A stretch of 64,000 bases of DNA from Geomonas sp. Red32 (GCF_023652955.1 NZ_JAKLOY010000009.1:1-64000); one strand, 5' to 3'; shown: positions 25,834 through 34,185, numbered from the stretch's first letter. Program-made: numbers and translations. Notes: generated from the sequence alone by a model not told the origin.

Positions 25834-25899
25834 CTACGTTCCAAAAGGTCAACTACGTACTTTACCGGAACGTAGTTACCTAAAAGGGACGTAGTACCC
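25834..25899. promoter_or_regulatory. Cluster of four ACGTAG half-sites, likely HxlR operators
   Basis: In the divergent gap: CTACGTTCC (25834-25842), ACTACGT (25852-25858), GGAACGTAGTTACC (25867-25880) and GGGACGTAGTACCC (25886-25899). The first two are inverted relative to the last two. ACTACGT...ACGTAGT (25852-25876) and CTACGTTCC...GGAACGTAG (25834-25875) form nested dyads; the last two copies are direct repeats 19 bases apart. This placement suits control of both divergent promoters. Confidence 0.7.
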
Positions 25900-25941
25900 A
25901 GCAGGTAACCTATGTCATACATGTCATACGAGGTGGCGAAG

Positions 25942-26292
25942 ATGAACGAGAACCAGCCCTCCGGCGAACCGATGGTGTACCGGGAGAAGGAATACAAGTG
26001 CGGGATCGACCTCACCCTGGCGGTGGTGGGCGGCAAGTGGAAGGCGTCGATCCTGTGGCACCTGGCCCAGGAGACCATGCGCTTTTCGGATCTGCAACGG
26101 CAGTTCTCCGACACCACCAGGAAGATGCTGACCCAGCAGCTGCGGGAGCTGGAGGCCGACGGGCTGGTACACCGGGAGGTCTACCCGCAGGTTCCGCCGA
26201 AGGTGGAATATTCGCTGACGGAGAAGGGGAGGAGCATCTATCCCGTGCTCGAAATGATGTGCAACTGGGCGAAGAACTATCTGGGCGATTGA
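25942..26292 (+). CDS. HxlR-family winged-helix transcriptional regulator
   Basis: 116 residues from ATG 25942, which has GAGGTG six bases upstream. ATGs at 25912 and 25921 are in frame but poorly served. Family blocks visible: KCGIDLTLAVVGGKWK, ILWHL, RFSDLQRQF, LTQQLRELEADGLVHREVY and PKVEYSLTEKG. The cysteine just before the GGKW helix matches the redox cysteine of YodB/HypR-type members, which sense quinones and electrophiles. It is divergent from the flavoprotein/ABM operon, with candidate operators between. Probable redox-responsive repressor of that operon and of itself; ligand inferred. Confidence 0.88.
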   Translation: MNENQPSGEPMVYREKEYKCGIDLTLAVVGGKWKASILWHLAQETMRFSDLQRQFSDTTRKMLTQQLRELEADGLVHREVYPQVPPKVEYSLTEKGRSIYPVLEMMCNWAKNYLGD

Positions 26293-26303
26293 GAGGCCGG
26301 CCG

Positions 26304-26594
26304 CTAGGGGGTCCGGAGAGCCGCGAGTTGCGGCGCGGTCATGGAGGGGACGAACTCGATGATCTCGTACTCGGCGATGTTCTCGCGGTGGAAAGGGTCG
26401 TTCAGGATGATGCTTTCGATCTCCTCGCGGGTCTTGGCCGTGGAGACGATGACCCCGCCGGTGCGCGGCTCCCTGCGCCCCGACATGAGGAAATCCTCCG
26501 AGGCGTAATATTTCTCCAGGAATTGGCGGTGCTCCCCGACGAAGCGGTCTACTTCGGTGAGGGGCTTCAAGTAGTTGAGAAGAACGATGAACAC
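26304..26594 (-). CDS. YciI-family small protein
   Basis: 96 residues with a GTG start and GGTGA upstream. The pattern MFIVLLNYLKPL, HRQFLEKYY, FLMSGRREP..GGVIV and DPFHRENIAEYEIIEF is that of YciI-like proteins (dimeric alpha-beta barrel, ferredoxin-like). The conserved His-Asp pair usual for the family is represented by H in EHRQF and D in NDPF. Biochemical role of most members is unknown; some are decarboxylase- or dehalogenase-like. It converges on the HxlR gene, with the two stop codons only about 10 bases apart. Confidence 0.85.
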   Translation of the reverse strand: MFIVLLNYLKPLTEVDRFVGEHRQFLEKYYASEDFLMSGRREPRTGGVIVSTAKTREEIESIILNDPFHRENIAEYEIIEFVPSMTAPQLAALRTP

Positions 26595-26897
26595 TTCGTC
26601 ACCTTTTTGCCTTGTCAGAGTGGTTGCCGGTACATGACAACGCCGCCGCCGTCAGGCCCGGAGTTATCTCATAGGCACCAGGGCAGGATGTCAGAAATAT
26701 TACCGGTATTATGAAAGGATTTCAATAGATATTGTTGCCGCTCGCGGCCGTCTCCCCAGGACTGTCATTGCGGAAAAAACAGTGGACTTGAAAGCCGCAA
26801 CGGCCACGAAAACATCCTCCCGATCCAATTCACCCGCTCGGACCTTGGACGAAGAAGAGGCCGGCAGGGGAGAAGGCCTGGAAGAAGGAGGCGCCCG
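26595..26897. other. Intergenic region, nothing recognised
   Basis: About 300 bases upstream of the YciI gene and downstream of the SulP gene, both on the minus strand. No credible ORF, intrinsic terminator or operator seen; the promoter of the YciI gene should be in the AT-rich part near 26690-26740. Confidence 0.4.
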
Positions 26898-28643
26898 TTA
26901 GGACGGCCGCTCCGGGCGGCCGGGGAAGCGGTCCCGGAAATCGGCCAGCACGGCGGCGATGGAGGGGTAGAAGGCGCTCTCGCCGAAGAGCTGGGTGAGG
27001 CCCGAGCGGTCGAACTCGTTTTTCACGTGTTCGACCAGGTCGCAGAAGACCACCTTGACCCCTTCCCCCTCCACCACCCGGTGCAGGTGCCGCAGTGCCT
27101 CGGCGGCGGTGAAGTCGACGTCGTTGACGGCGGCGGCGTCGATGCAGAACCAGGTGAGGGGAGGGGAGCTCTCCCGTACCAGCCTCCCTACCTCCTCGTA
27201 CAGCAGGTGGGCGTTGGCGTAGTAGAGGTTGTGCATGAAGCGGTACATCATCAGCCCCGGGACGATCTGCTCCGGTTTCTCCACCTTCTGCTGCCGCCAG
27301 CTCCCCCGCCCGTCGGAAACGAGCAGCATGTTGCTCACCAGGTAGCCGTGCCGGGTGTGAACCACGAGCGACATGACGATGGCCAAAAGGATGCTCTGCT
27401 CGACCCCCACCACGACCACGGTCGCCGCGGTGACGAGGGCCACCCAGAATTCCCAGGGACGCTCGAGGTAGATCCTCCTGAGGGCGCCCAGGTCGATGAG
27501 CTCCATCCCGATCAGGAAAACCACCGTGGAGAGGGCCGCGGTGGGGAGGTAGGCGAGGGGGGCGGTGAGGAAAAGGAGTACCATCAGCACGCAGAAGCTC
27601 GCGGTCAGCTGCGAGAGCTGGGTTCTCCCTCCGGCGCTCTCCACCATCTGGGTCTTGGTCGGGCTGCCGTTCACCACGAAGGTCCCGGTGAGTCCCGCCC
27701 CGATGTTGGCCAGCATAAGGCCCACCAGGTCGAGGTTGTCGTCCAGTTTCTCCTGGTAGCGGGCCGCGTAGGCGCGCGAGGTGGCGGCGCTCTGGGCGAG
27801 GATGACGACGAACATGGCGAAGGCGGTGGGGGCGAGGGTGCGGATCACCCCCCACTGCCAGGTCTGCGGCGGGATCGAGACGGTGGGAAGCCCGCCCGGA
27901 ACGGTCCCGAGGAGCCGGACGCCATAGCCCTCCAGGCCGAGTCCCCAGCCGGCCGCGACGGAGCCGGCGATGGCCAGCAGCGGTGCCGGTATGCTGGAGG
28001 AGAGCCGGCGCGCACCCAGCACCACGATCAGCATGGCACCGGAGAGCGCCACGGTGGCCGGGTTGGCCTCCCCGAAATGGCGGACGACGGCGGCGATCCT
28101 GGCCACCCCGCTTCCCCCCCCACCGGCGATCCCGAGCATCCCCGGGAGCTCGCCCGCGGCGACCTGTACCCCCACCCCGCAGAGAAAGCCGACCAGCACC
28201 GTCCGGGAGAGGAAATCGGCCAGAAATCCGAGCCGGGCCAGCCGGGCCAGAAGGAGCATGCCGGCCGCCATCAGCGCCAGCACGCCGGCGAGCGAAAGCC
28301 ACTGCGGCGAGCCGGGGACCGCCATGGTGGCCAGCCCGCCGGCCAGGATGGCTGCGGTGGCGGAGTCGGCCCCCACCACCAGGTGGCGCGAGGCCCCGAA
28401 GAGGGCGAAGAGGACCATCGGGACGAGGAGGGTGTAGAGTCCGGTCACCACCGGGGTCCCGGAAATCCTCGTGTACCCCATCACCTCCGGGATGGCCAGC
28501 GCCGCCAGGGTCACCCCGGCGAAGAGCTCACTCCCCAGCCGCGAGCGGTCCAGCGGGAGCACCCCCTTGAGCAGGGGGAGACGCCGGAGGCCACCCTTTC
28601 CCCACCGGCTGCTTTTTACCTTGTGCTCCGTCACCTGCCGCAT
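26898..28643 (-). CDS. SulP-family anion transporter with STAS domain
   Basis: About 581 residues from ATG 28643. GGAGG touches that ATG directly, so GTG 28634, nine bases from the GGAGG, may be the true start; ATG 28694 has no site. Some 11-12 membrane segments fill residues about 35-430, including the family block GYTRISGTPVVTGLYTLLVP near the N-terminus and NIGAGLTGTFVVNGSPTKTQ in the middle. A cytoplasmic STAS domain follows (about 440-575, with FCIDAAAVNDVDFTAAEAL). By family it carries sulfate, bicarbonate or another small anion; substrate not readable. It is monocistronic. A perfect 17-base palindrome (GAAAGCGC-A-GCGCTTTC, 28668-28684) lies in the leader and may be an operator. Confidence 0.85.
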   Translation of the reverse strand: MRQVTEHKVKSSRWGKGGLRRLPLLKGVLPLDRSRLGSELFAGVTLAALAIPEVMGYTRISGTPVVTGLYTLLVPMVLFALFGASRHLVVGADSATAAILAGGLATMAVPGSPQWLSLAGVLALMAAGMLLLARLARLGFLADFLSRTVLVGFLCGVGVQVAAGELPGMLGIAGGGGSGVARIAAVVRHFGEANPATVALSGAMLIVVLGARRLSSSIPAPLLAIAGSVAAGWGLGLEGYGVRLLGTVPGGLPTVSIPPQTWQWGVIRTLAPTAFAMFVVILAQSAATSRAYAARYQEKLDDNLDLVGLMLANIGAGLTGTFVVNGSPTKTQMVESAGGRTQLSQLTASFCVLMVLLFLTAPLAYLPTAALSTVVFLIGMELIDLGALRRIYLERPWEFWVALVTAATVVVVGVEQSILLAIVMSLVVHTRHGYLVSNMLLVSDGRGSWRQQKVEKPEQIVPGLMMYRFMHNLYYANAHLLYEEVGRLVRESSPPLTWFCIDAAAVNDVDFTAAEALRHLHRVVEGEGVKVVFCDLVEHVKNEFDRSGLTQLFGESAFYPSIAAVLADFRDRFPGRPERPS

Positions 28644-28694
28644 CCTCCCGTTTTCGCTTCCATCGGCGAAAGCGCAGCGCTTTCCCCCGGCCAT

Positions 28695-29047
28695 GTTTCG
28701 GCTATCTATTTACACTGAAATCGTCCGCTTGCCAACCGGAGGAAACGATAGCGGGCAGCCCCTCCCGGCACGGGTGTCGCCAAATTTTGCGTGCTCCTTT
28801 TTCGACAGGGGTGGATTTATCCTTATAAATCGGCAGCTTGGCGACGGGCCTCCTCGCGACTGTCGTATTTTTCGCACCCCTTCGAGGGGGCGATTTTCCT
28901 CCTTTTTCGCGGCAAACCGCGCGGAATCGCACCCTTACCAGCCTCGCGGCCGGCTGGCACGCTTCCTGCCTCTAATACATCACTTGTGCAACGATAATCT
29001 CTTCACATCATTGATAAAAACACCCCTTCGGGGGGAGGAGGCCCGTC
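28695..29047. other. Divergent promoter region between SulP and zinc-ribbon/sigma genes
   Basis: About 350 bases, no supportable ORF. Near its right end a small hairpin CCCC-TTCG-GGGG (29023-29034) adjoins the GAGGAGG ribosome binding site of the next gene and might modulate translation. The stretch 28960-29020 is AT-rich, as expected of a promoter. Confidence 0.45.
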
Positions 29048-29203
29048 ATGACATGCCCTAAATGCAAAGGCAGGATGTTTGCCGAGAAATACTACGATTT
29101 CGTCAGGTCGTTCGAGGCCTGGAAATGCGTCTGCTGCGGCGAGATGGTCGATACCACCATCGTGGCCAACCGGAAAAAATCCTTCAACAACCCGCTCGCC
29201 TAA
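29048..29203 (+). CDS. 51-residue zinc-ribbon protein
   Basis: ATG 29048, with GAGGAGG seven bases upstream, to TAA 29201-29203. The protein starts MTCPKCKGRMF and continues to WKCVCCGEMVD: two cysteine pairs (CPKC and CVCC) about 21 residues apart, a classic zinc ribbon with a short basic tail. It lies 26 bases upstream of the sigma-factor gene and is likely cotranscribed with it. Such small ribbons can bind RNA polymerase, nucleic acid or a protein partner; nothing here decides which. A different reading frame over the same DNA gives a longer but false N-terminal extension of the sigma gene. Confidence 0.85.
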   Translation: MTCPKCKGRMFAEKYYDFVRSFEAWKCVCCGEMVDTTIVANRKKSFNNPLA

Positions 29204-29229
29204 CCGGGCGACGGTCTGGGAGATGTAGC

Positions 29230-30207
29230 ATGGAAAGCTGTGCGCTTTTGGAAGAGCGGGACCCGTTCCTCGATCGCGAGCCGGAGCTGGGCGAGATGGA
29301 GGCCGAGGAGCAGGGCGGAATGGAAGAGACGGACGAGCCCGAGGAGGAACGCCGGGCGGCGGTCGAAGAGCACTTCGACGACGCCATCAAGCTCTACCTG
29401 AAGGAGATCCAGAGGACCCGTCTGCTGACGGCCGAGGAGGAGCGGGAGCTCGCCGCCAAGATTGCCAAGGGAGACAAGGCGGCCCGCGACCGGATGATCG
29501 TCTGCAACCTCCGGCTGGTGGTTAAGATCGCCAAGCGGTACATGAACCGGGGGCTCCCCTTTCTCGACCTGATCGAAGAGGGGAACCTGGGGCTCATCAA
29601 GGCGGTCGAGCGCTTCAAGCTCTCCAAGGAGTGCCGGTTCTCCACTTATGCAACCTGGTGGATCCGGCAGTCGATCGAGCGGGCGCTGGTCAACCAGTCG
29701 CGCACCATCCGGCTCCCGGTGCATATATCGGACGACATCAACAAGATGATGCGGGTCACCCGCCAGCTTGTGCAGCGGATGAACCGCGAGCCCTCCACCA
29801 AAGAGATCGCGGACGCCATGGGTACCGACCCGGCCCAGGTCCGCCGCCTGATGGTGTTCCTGAAGAAGACCTACTCCATCGAGCGGCCGCTGGGCGACAG
29901 CAACGACTACTTCCTGATCGACACCATCGAGGACACCTCCACCGTCTCGCCGGCGGTGCTCCTGGAGGACCTCGACCGCTACGACCTGGTCGCCCGCTGC
30001 TTCGAGACCCTCTCGGAAGGGGAGAAGAAGATCCTCACCATGCGCTTCGGGCTGGACGACGGGGAGCCGCAGACCCTGGACAACATCGGGAGAAACTTCG
30101 GGGTGACCCGCGAGCGGATCCGCCAGATCGAGTCCAAGGCCCTGGAGAAGCTCCGCTCCTTCGTCGAGCTTCCCGACCCCTCCCAGTTCCAATCCGCCCA
30201 TAGCTAG
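29230..30207 (+). CDS. RpoS-like sigma-70-family sigma factor (group 2)
   Basis: 325 residues from ATG 29230. After an acidic N-terminal ~55 residues come region 1.2 (DDAIKLYLKEIQRTRLLTAEEE), region 2 with the core-binding and -10 elements (DLIEEGNLGLIKAVERF and FSTYATWWIRQSIERAL), region 3 and region 4 with the -35 helix-turn-helix (LDNIGRNFGVTRERIRQIE). No region 1.1 or large non-conserved region, so it is not the housekeeping RpoD. Layout and length fit RpoS-type sigma factors, which in Geobacter serve stationary-phase and oxygen-stress responses. The neighbours differ from the usual nlpD-rpoS setting, so it may be a second paralogue. Followed by a response regulator nine bases downstream. 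Confidence 0.87.
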   Translation: MESCALLEERDPFLDREPELGEMEAEEQGGMEETDEPEEERRAAVEEHFDDAIKLYLKEIQRTRLLTAEEERELAAKIAKGDKAARDRMIVCNLRLVVKIAKRYMNRGLPFLDLIEEGNLGLIKAVERFKLSKECRFSTYATWWIRQSIERALVNQSRTIRLPVHISDDINKMMRVTRQLVQRMNREPSTKEIADAMGTDPAQVRRLMVFLKKTYSIERPLGDSNDYFLIDTIEDTSTVSPAVLLEDLDRYDLVARCFETLSEGEKKILTMRFGLDDGEPQTLDNIGRNFGVTRERIRQIESKALEKLRSFVELPDPSQFQSAHS

Positions 30208-30215
30208 GAGCGGCC

Positions 30216-30665
30216 ATGGAGGGGAGGGCGGCGACCACAGCGGGAATACGCGGCAGCGGCTTTACGGTGCTCATCGTCGAGGACGACCACCAGACCGAGC
30301 GGACCATGACCCTCCTCATCTCGTGGGAGTTTCCCCAGGCCACCGTGGTGAGCTCCGGCAACGGCGAGGAGGGGATCCGCATCTTCCGGGAGAGCTCTCC
30401 CGACCTGGTGATTGCCGACCTGGACCTCCCGGTCCTCGGGGGGCTGGAGATGATCGGGCGGATGCGGGCGGTCAAAAAGGAGACCCCGGTCCTCGTGGTC
30501 AGCGCCGGGGGGGATCCCCGCTGGCGGGAAAAGGCGGCGCTCCTCGGGGCGAGGGCCACCATCGGCAAACCGTACCGGGTGCAGGAACTTTTCACCGCCA
30601 TGGAGACGGCCCTGGGGGAGACGGTCCCCGGGGCTATCCACCGCAGCTACCGAATCAGCGGATGA
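30216..30665 (+). CDS. Single-domain response regulator
   Basis: 149 residues, receiver domain only, with acidic residues EDD (22-24), phospho-acceptor Asp68 (IADLDLP), Ser in VVSAGG and Lys in IGKPYR. No output domain. Such proteins act by phospho-dependent binding or as phosphate relays. It starts 8 bases after the sigma-factor stop codon, with TAGGAG as ribosome binding site overlapping that stop, so it is in the same operon. A direct functional link to the sigma factor, such as partner switching, is inferred only from position. Terminator follows at once. Confidence 0.88.
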   Translation: MEGRAATTAGIRGSGFTVLIVEDDHQTERTMTLLISWEFPQATVVSSGNGEEGIRIFRESSPDLVIADLDLPVLGGLEMIGRMRAVKKETPVLVVSAGGDPRWREKAALLGARATIGKPYRVQELFTAMETALGETVPGAIHRSYRISG

Positions 30666-30688
30666 CCGGACCTAAGGCCCGGTTTTTC
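30665..30688 (+). terminator. Rho-independent terminator after the response regulator
   Basis: ACCGG-A-CC, TAA loop, GG-C-CCGGT, then five T; its first base is the last base of the stop codon. Confidence 0.8.
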
Positions 30689-31108
30689 GCTTTATGCAAG
30701 CCGGGCGATGTGCTATGTAAGGTGACCGTACCGACCCTGCTCTTCCGGCCTAACCGGCTGGCATGACCAGTGAAATGCGGATCGCTGGCTGCGGTCCGGG
30801 AAGCGCCTCCCAAGAGGAAGCACGATGCCGTCCCCGCGACGGCGGCTCCATCGCCGGTCACCTCCGTCCCCGGAGTCTCCGCGGCCCTCCACCTCACGAT
30901 GCGGTGGAAGCCCGTGGACCGTCCGCCGCATCGATCGCCTTCCCGCCCCGCCGGCCACCGTCTATCCCGCACGTCACCGGTTCTGCCTGTACACCCGGCG
31001 CCACCCTTTCCCGGCGGCTACCCAGCCGCAGGCGGCGCTCATCCCGGAAGTAACTGTTCCCCCCGGTCCCGCCGGAGGGCAATTTTCAGCACGAGGTCAA
31101 CAATTTTC
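30689..31108. other. Intergenic region ahead of the chemosensory island
   Basis: About 420 bases, GC-rich, in which open frames on both strands show no recognisable protein. The island's promoter should lie here but I could not define a -35/-10 or -24/-12 pair. AT-rich sequence appears only in the last 25 bases before ATG 31109. Confidence 0.4.
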
Positions 31109-31516
31109 ATGAAGCACCCGACTCACGACAGGGCCGCCATCCTGCTGGTCGAGGACGATCAGGCCGCGCGGGAAACCATGGAGCGCATGCTGGGGATGAA
31201 ATTCCCCGGAGTCGCCATCCATGCGGCCGAAAACGGCCAGCAGGGGCTGGAGCTCTTCCGGCGCCACCGGCCGTCGCTGGTCATCACCGACATCAACATG
31301 CCGGTGTTGAACGGCATCGAGATGGCCCGGGCCATCCGCGCCGAGGCCCCCGGGACGGTCGTCATCGCCATCTCTGCCCACTCGGAAACCACGTGCCGCC
31401 GCGACGCCGAGCAAAGCGGCGTCAGCGAATACATCATCAAGCCGGTCGACCGGCACCAGCTCTTCGACGTGGTGGGGCGCGCCTTCCACCCCGCCTCGCC
31501 GGTCATCCCACTCTAG
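31109..31516 (+). CDS. Single-domain response regulator at head of chemosensory island
   Basis: 135 residues, receiver domain only: EDD near residue 15, Asp61 in VITDINMPVLNG, Ser in AISAHSE, Lys in IIKPVD. ATG 31109 has only a weak AGGT site upstream. The TAG stop (31514-31516) lies inside the perfect AGGAGG of the next gene, and the following CheW domain continues in the same frame without a normal start codon. Reading through this TAG would give a receiver-CheW fusion, the reverse of CheV domain order. As it stands it may be a phosphate sink or output protein for the CheA encoded downstream. Confidence 0.87.
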   Translation: MKHPTHDRAAILLVEDDQAARETMERMLGMKFPGVAIHAAENGQQGLELFRRHRPSLVITDINMPVLNGIEMARAIRAEAPGTVVIAISAHSETTCRRDAEQSGVSEYIIKPVDRHQLFDVVGRAFHPASPVIPL

Positions 31517-31525
31517 GAGGAGATC

Positions 31526-31984
31526 ACGACTTCCCATCTGCTCACCTTCACCCTGGCCGGGCAGCGGTATGCCGTCCGGCTGGAGGCCGTCCAGCGGGTG
31601 CTGCCGGCGGCGGCGCTCACCCCGTTGCCGAGCGCGCCGGAGGTGGTGCTCGGCCTCCTGGACCTGCAGGGTGAGCCCCTCCCGGTCCTCGATCTCCGCA
31701 GGCGCTTCCGGTTGCCGTTACGCGAGCTCGCCTCCTCCGACCACTTCCTGGTGGTGCGGGCGGGGGCGCTCAGGCTAGGGCTTGCGGTGGATGCCGCCGG
31801 CGAGGTGATCGAGGGGGGGGAGCTGACCGTCCACACCCCCGAGCGGGTGATGGCGGGGCTCGGGCTTCTCGAAGGGGTGGGAAGCGGGGAAGAAGGGCTC
31901 GTGCTGATCCACGACCTGGAGACCCTCCTCTTCCGCTCCGAGGAACGCGAGATCCTGCAGGCTCTGGAGAACCTCAGGTCATGA
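31526..31984 (+). CDS. CheW-like coupling protein with no canonical start codon (WspB/WspD-like)
   Basis: The CheW fold needs the strand LLTFTLAGQRYAVRLE, whose codons begin at 31538, but the first ATG/GTG/TTG in frame is GTG 31598, inside the domain. Upstream the frame runs back to the TAG of the previous gene. A perfect AGGAGG (31515-31520) is followed by ATC at 31523 (2 bases) and ACG at 31526 (5 bases). I place the start at ACG 31526 on spacing alone; ATC, CTG 31538, or readthrough of TAG are alternatives. The rest, LPAAALTPLPSAPEVVLGLLDLQGEPLPVLDLRRRF and on, is standard CheW. It couples receptors to CheA. Its stop overlaps the cheR start (ATGA). Confidence 0.8.
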   Translation, partial: TTSHLLTFTLAGQRYAVRLEAVQRVLPAAALTPLPSAPEVVLGLLDLQGEPLPVLDLRRRFRLPLRELASSDHFLVVRAGALRLGLAVDAAGEVIEGGELTVHTPERVMAGLGLLEGVGSGEEGLVLIHDLETLLFRSEEREILQALENLRS

Positions 31985-33597
31985 CGCGGCCTGCCGCGGG
32001 GGAGACCCTCAAGCTCTTCGCCTCCTTCGTGTCACGCACACTCGGGCTCCTCTTCGGCCCCGAGCGATTCGAGGAGCTGGAGCGCCGGGTGGCCCCGCTG
32101 GCGCAGGAGGCGGGCTTTCCCGCCTGCGAGCCGTACCTTTTGTGGCTTTTGACCGCCCGGCCCACCCCTCCGGGTGAGCTGGAGAAGCTCGCCGGCGTCC
32201 TCACCATCGGCGAGACCTATTTTTTGCGCGACCCCAAGAGTTTCCGCCTCTTCGAGGAGCGGCTCCTCCCCGAGCTGGTGGCGGCCCGCCGCCGGGAGGG
32301 GAGGCTCCGGCTCACCATCTGGAGCGCGGGGTGCTCGAGCGGCGAGGAGCCGTACACGATCGCCATCCTGCTGACCCGGCTGATCCCGGACCTGCCGGCC
32401 TGGGAGATCCGGCTGGTGGCAAGCGACCTCAACGAGCACGCCCTCGCCCGGGCCCGCGCCGGGATCTACACCCCCTGGTCGTTCAGGAACGCGCCGCCCT
32501 GGCTTTCGGAGTACTTCACCCGGCTGCCCGACGGCCGCTTCGAGCTCTCGCCGCGGGTGAGGTCGATGGTCCGTTTTTGCCGCCTCAACCTGGCCGAGCC
32601 TTCCTCCTTCCGGAAGGGGACCGGGATCGACCAGGCGGACCTGATCTTCTGCCGCAACGTGATGCTCTACTTCTCCCCCTCCCAGGCGCTCCGGACCCAG
32701 GCCGGGCTGCACGACCTTTTGAGGGAGGGGGGATGGCTCTTCGTGGCTCCCACCGAGGTGGACCACCGTAACCTCGGCGGTTTCCGCTGCCTGCACGTGG
32801 CGGGGAGCTTCGTGCTGGAGAAATCCGGCCCGCTGGCCCCCTTCCCCGGCAAGGAAGCCCCCCTGCTTCCGCCCCCCGGGCCGACCGAGCGGACCCGCCG
32901 CCTCCGCCTGCCCTCGCGGCCGGAGCCTGGCCAGGCATCGTCCCCGGCCCCGCCAAAGCGGGAGCTTGGCGCCCCGCCGGCCCCGCCGCAGGTTCCTCCT
33001 GCCGCGGCCGCCCCGGCGCCGGCCCCACCCGGACCCTCCCCGGAGGGGGAGGGGGAAGCGCGTTACCGGGAGGCGCTCGATCTGTACCGCGAGGGGCGCT
33101 ACCTGGAGGCGGCCGAACGCTGCCGTCCCATCCCCCGGGAGGGGGAGCCCGGGGCGCGGGCGCTGGCCCTTTCGGCCCGGGCGCTTGCCAACCTGGGGCA
33201 TTGCGAGGAGGCGGCCGAGCTTTGCCGCCAGGCGATCGACTGCGACCGGCTGAGCGCCGCCAACCATTACCTCCTCTCGCTGATCCTCGAGCAGCAGGGG
33301 GACGACGCGGCGGCGGCCCGGGCCCTGAGAAACGCCCTCTTCATCGACCACGACCATCTCATGGCCTACCTCGCGCTGGGAAACCTCAAAAGGCGCGGCG
33401 GCGAGCCGGAGGAGTCCCGCCGCTGCTTCGCGAACGCCCTGAGGCTTTTGGAGAGAAGGCTCCCCCACGAGGTGCTCCCCGAGGCCGAGGGGCTGACCGC
33501 CGGCCGGCTGGCCGAGATCGTCCGGGGGCTTTTGGGGGAAAGGGGCGCGGGAAGGGAAAAAGGCTCCTCCCCTGCCCGGGGGGGAGCGGAGGGATGA
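31981..33597 (+). CDS. CheR-type chemoreceptor methyltransferase with C-terminal TPR repeats (WspC-like)
   Basis: 538 residues, start overlapping the previous stop. N-terminal helical CheR domain, then the SAM-binding domain with WSAGCSSGEEPYTIA (about 114-128), ASDLNEHAL and the family signature FCRNVMLYF. About residues 280-355 are a Pro-rich linker, and residues 360-510 carry TPR repeats (AERCRPIPREGEPGARALALSARALANLG...). By family it methylates glutamates on the receptor using SAM; CheR with TPR repeats is the WspC/FrzF arrangement rather than the flagellar one. Sits between two CheW genes as in the wsp operon. Confidence 0.92.
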   Translation: MTRPAAGETLKLFASFVSRTLGLLFGPERFEELERRVAPLAQEAGFPACEPYLLWLLTARPTPPGELEKLAGVLTIGETYFLRDPKSFRLFEERLLPELVAARRREGRLRLTIWSAGCSSGEEPYTIAILLTRLIPDLPAWEIRLVASDLNEHALARARAGIYTPWSFRNAPPWLSEYFTRLPDGRFELSPRVRSMVRFCRLNLAEPSSFRKGTGIDQADLIFCRNVMLYFSPSQALRTQAGLHDLLREGGWLFVAPTEVDHRNLGGFRCLHVAGSFVLEKSGPLAPFPGKEAPLLPPPGPTERTRRLRLPSRPEPGQASSPAPPKRELGAPPAPPQVPPAAAAPAPAPPGPSPEGEGEARYREALDLYREGRYLEAAERCRPIPREGEPGARALALSARALANLGHCEEAAELCRQAIDCDRLSAANHYLLSLILEQQGDDAAAARALRNALFIDHDHLMAYLALGNLKRRGGEPEESRRCFANALRLLERRLPHEVLPEAEGLTAGRLAEIVRGLLGERGAGREKGSSPARGGAEG

Positions 33598-33600
33598 TAG

Positions 33601-34185
33601 ATGGATGCTGAACGCGACATGACGGCCAGTGAGGAGCAGTCCGGGGAGATCCCCGGCGGGCTCGACCCCGCGAGGGAGCGGGAGATCCTCCTCGCCCGCG
33701 CACACAGGCTGGCGGCCCGCCCGGAAAGGGAGGAGGACGCGGGGCCGAAGTTCGACTGCCTCGAGTTCAGGCTCTCCGGCGAGAGCTGGGGGGTGGAGCT
33801 CTCCTTCGTCAAGGAGACGCTGGCGGTCACCGACTTCACGCCGCTTTTCTGCACCCCCCCCTTCGTGCTCGGCATCGTCCAGGTGCGGGGAAGGATCGTC
33901 TCTATCGTCGATCTCCGCCGCTTCCTCGAAATCCCCGCCCCCGGCCTCTCCGACTTGAACCGCGTCATCGTGGTCGGCGACGGAACGGTCGAGTTCGGCA
34001 TCCTGGCCGACGCCGTGGTGGGGGTCCGGACGCTTTCCCGGGGGGCGCTCCAGCCTCCCCCCATCACCCTCTCCGGCACCGGGGGGGAGTTCCTCGCCGG
34101 GGTCACCGCCGGACGGCTGGCGGTGCTGGACCTCGCCAGGGTGCTGGCCGATCCGCGCCTGGTGGTACACGAGGAAGTGAGCTGA
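33601..34185 (+). CDS. CheW-domain coupling protein (WspD-like)
   Basis: 194 residues, three bases after the cheR stop. An N-terminal ~50-residue charged extension precedes the CheW domain (FDCLEFRLSGESWGVELSFVKE ... IVQVRGRIVSIVDLRRFL ... VGVRTL). It resembles WspD, which is also longer than usual CheW. It should dock between the receptor tip and the CheA P5 domain. Two different CheW proteins in one operon is typical of Wsp-type systems. Confidence 0.9.
   Translation: MDAERDMTASEEQSGEIPGGLDPAREREILLARAHRLAARPEREEDAGPKFDCLEFRLSGESWGVELSFVKETLAVTDFTPLFCTPPFVLGIVQVRGRIVSIVDLRRFLEIPAPGLSDLNRVIVVGDGTVEFGILADAVVGVRTLSRGALQPPPITLSGTGGEFLAGVTAGRLAVLDLARVLADPRLVVHEEVS

Noticed and set aside
29062-29229. 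N-terminal extension of the sigma factor
   Set aside because: This stretch encodes the zinc-ribbon protein in another frame; ATG 29230 has its own ribosome binding site and matches the family start.
30770-31108. N-terminal extension of the response regulator at 31109
   Set aside because: Pro/Ser/Arg-rich without similarity to receivers; the receiver domain starts properly at 31109.
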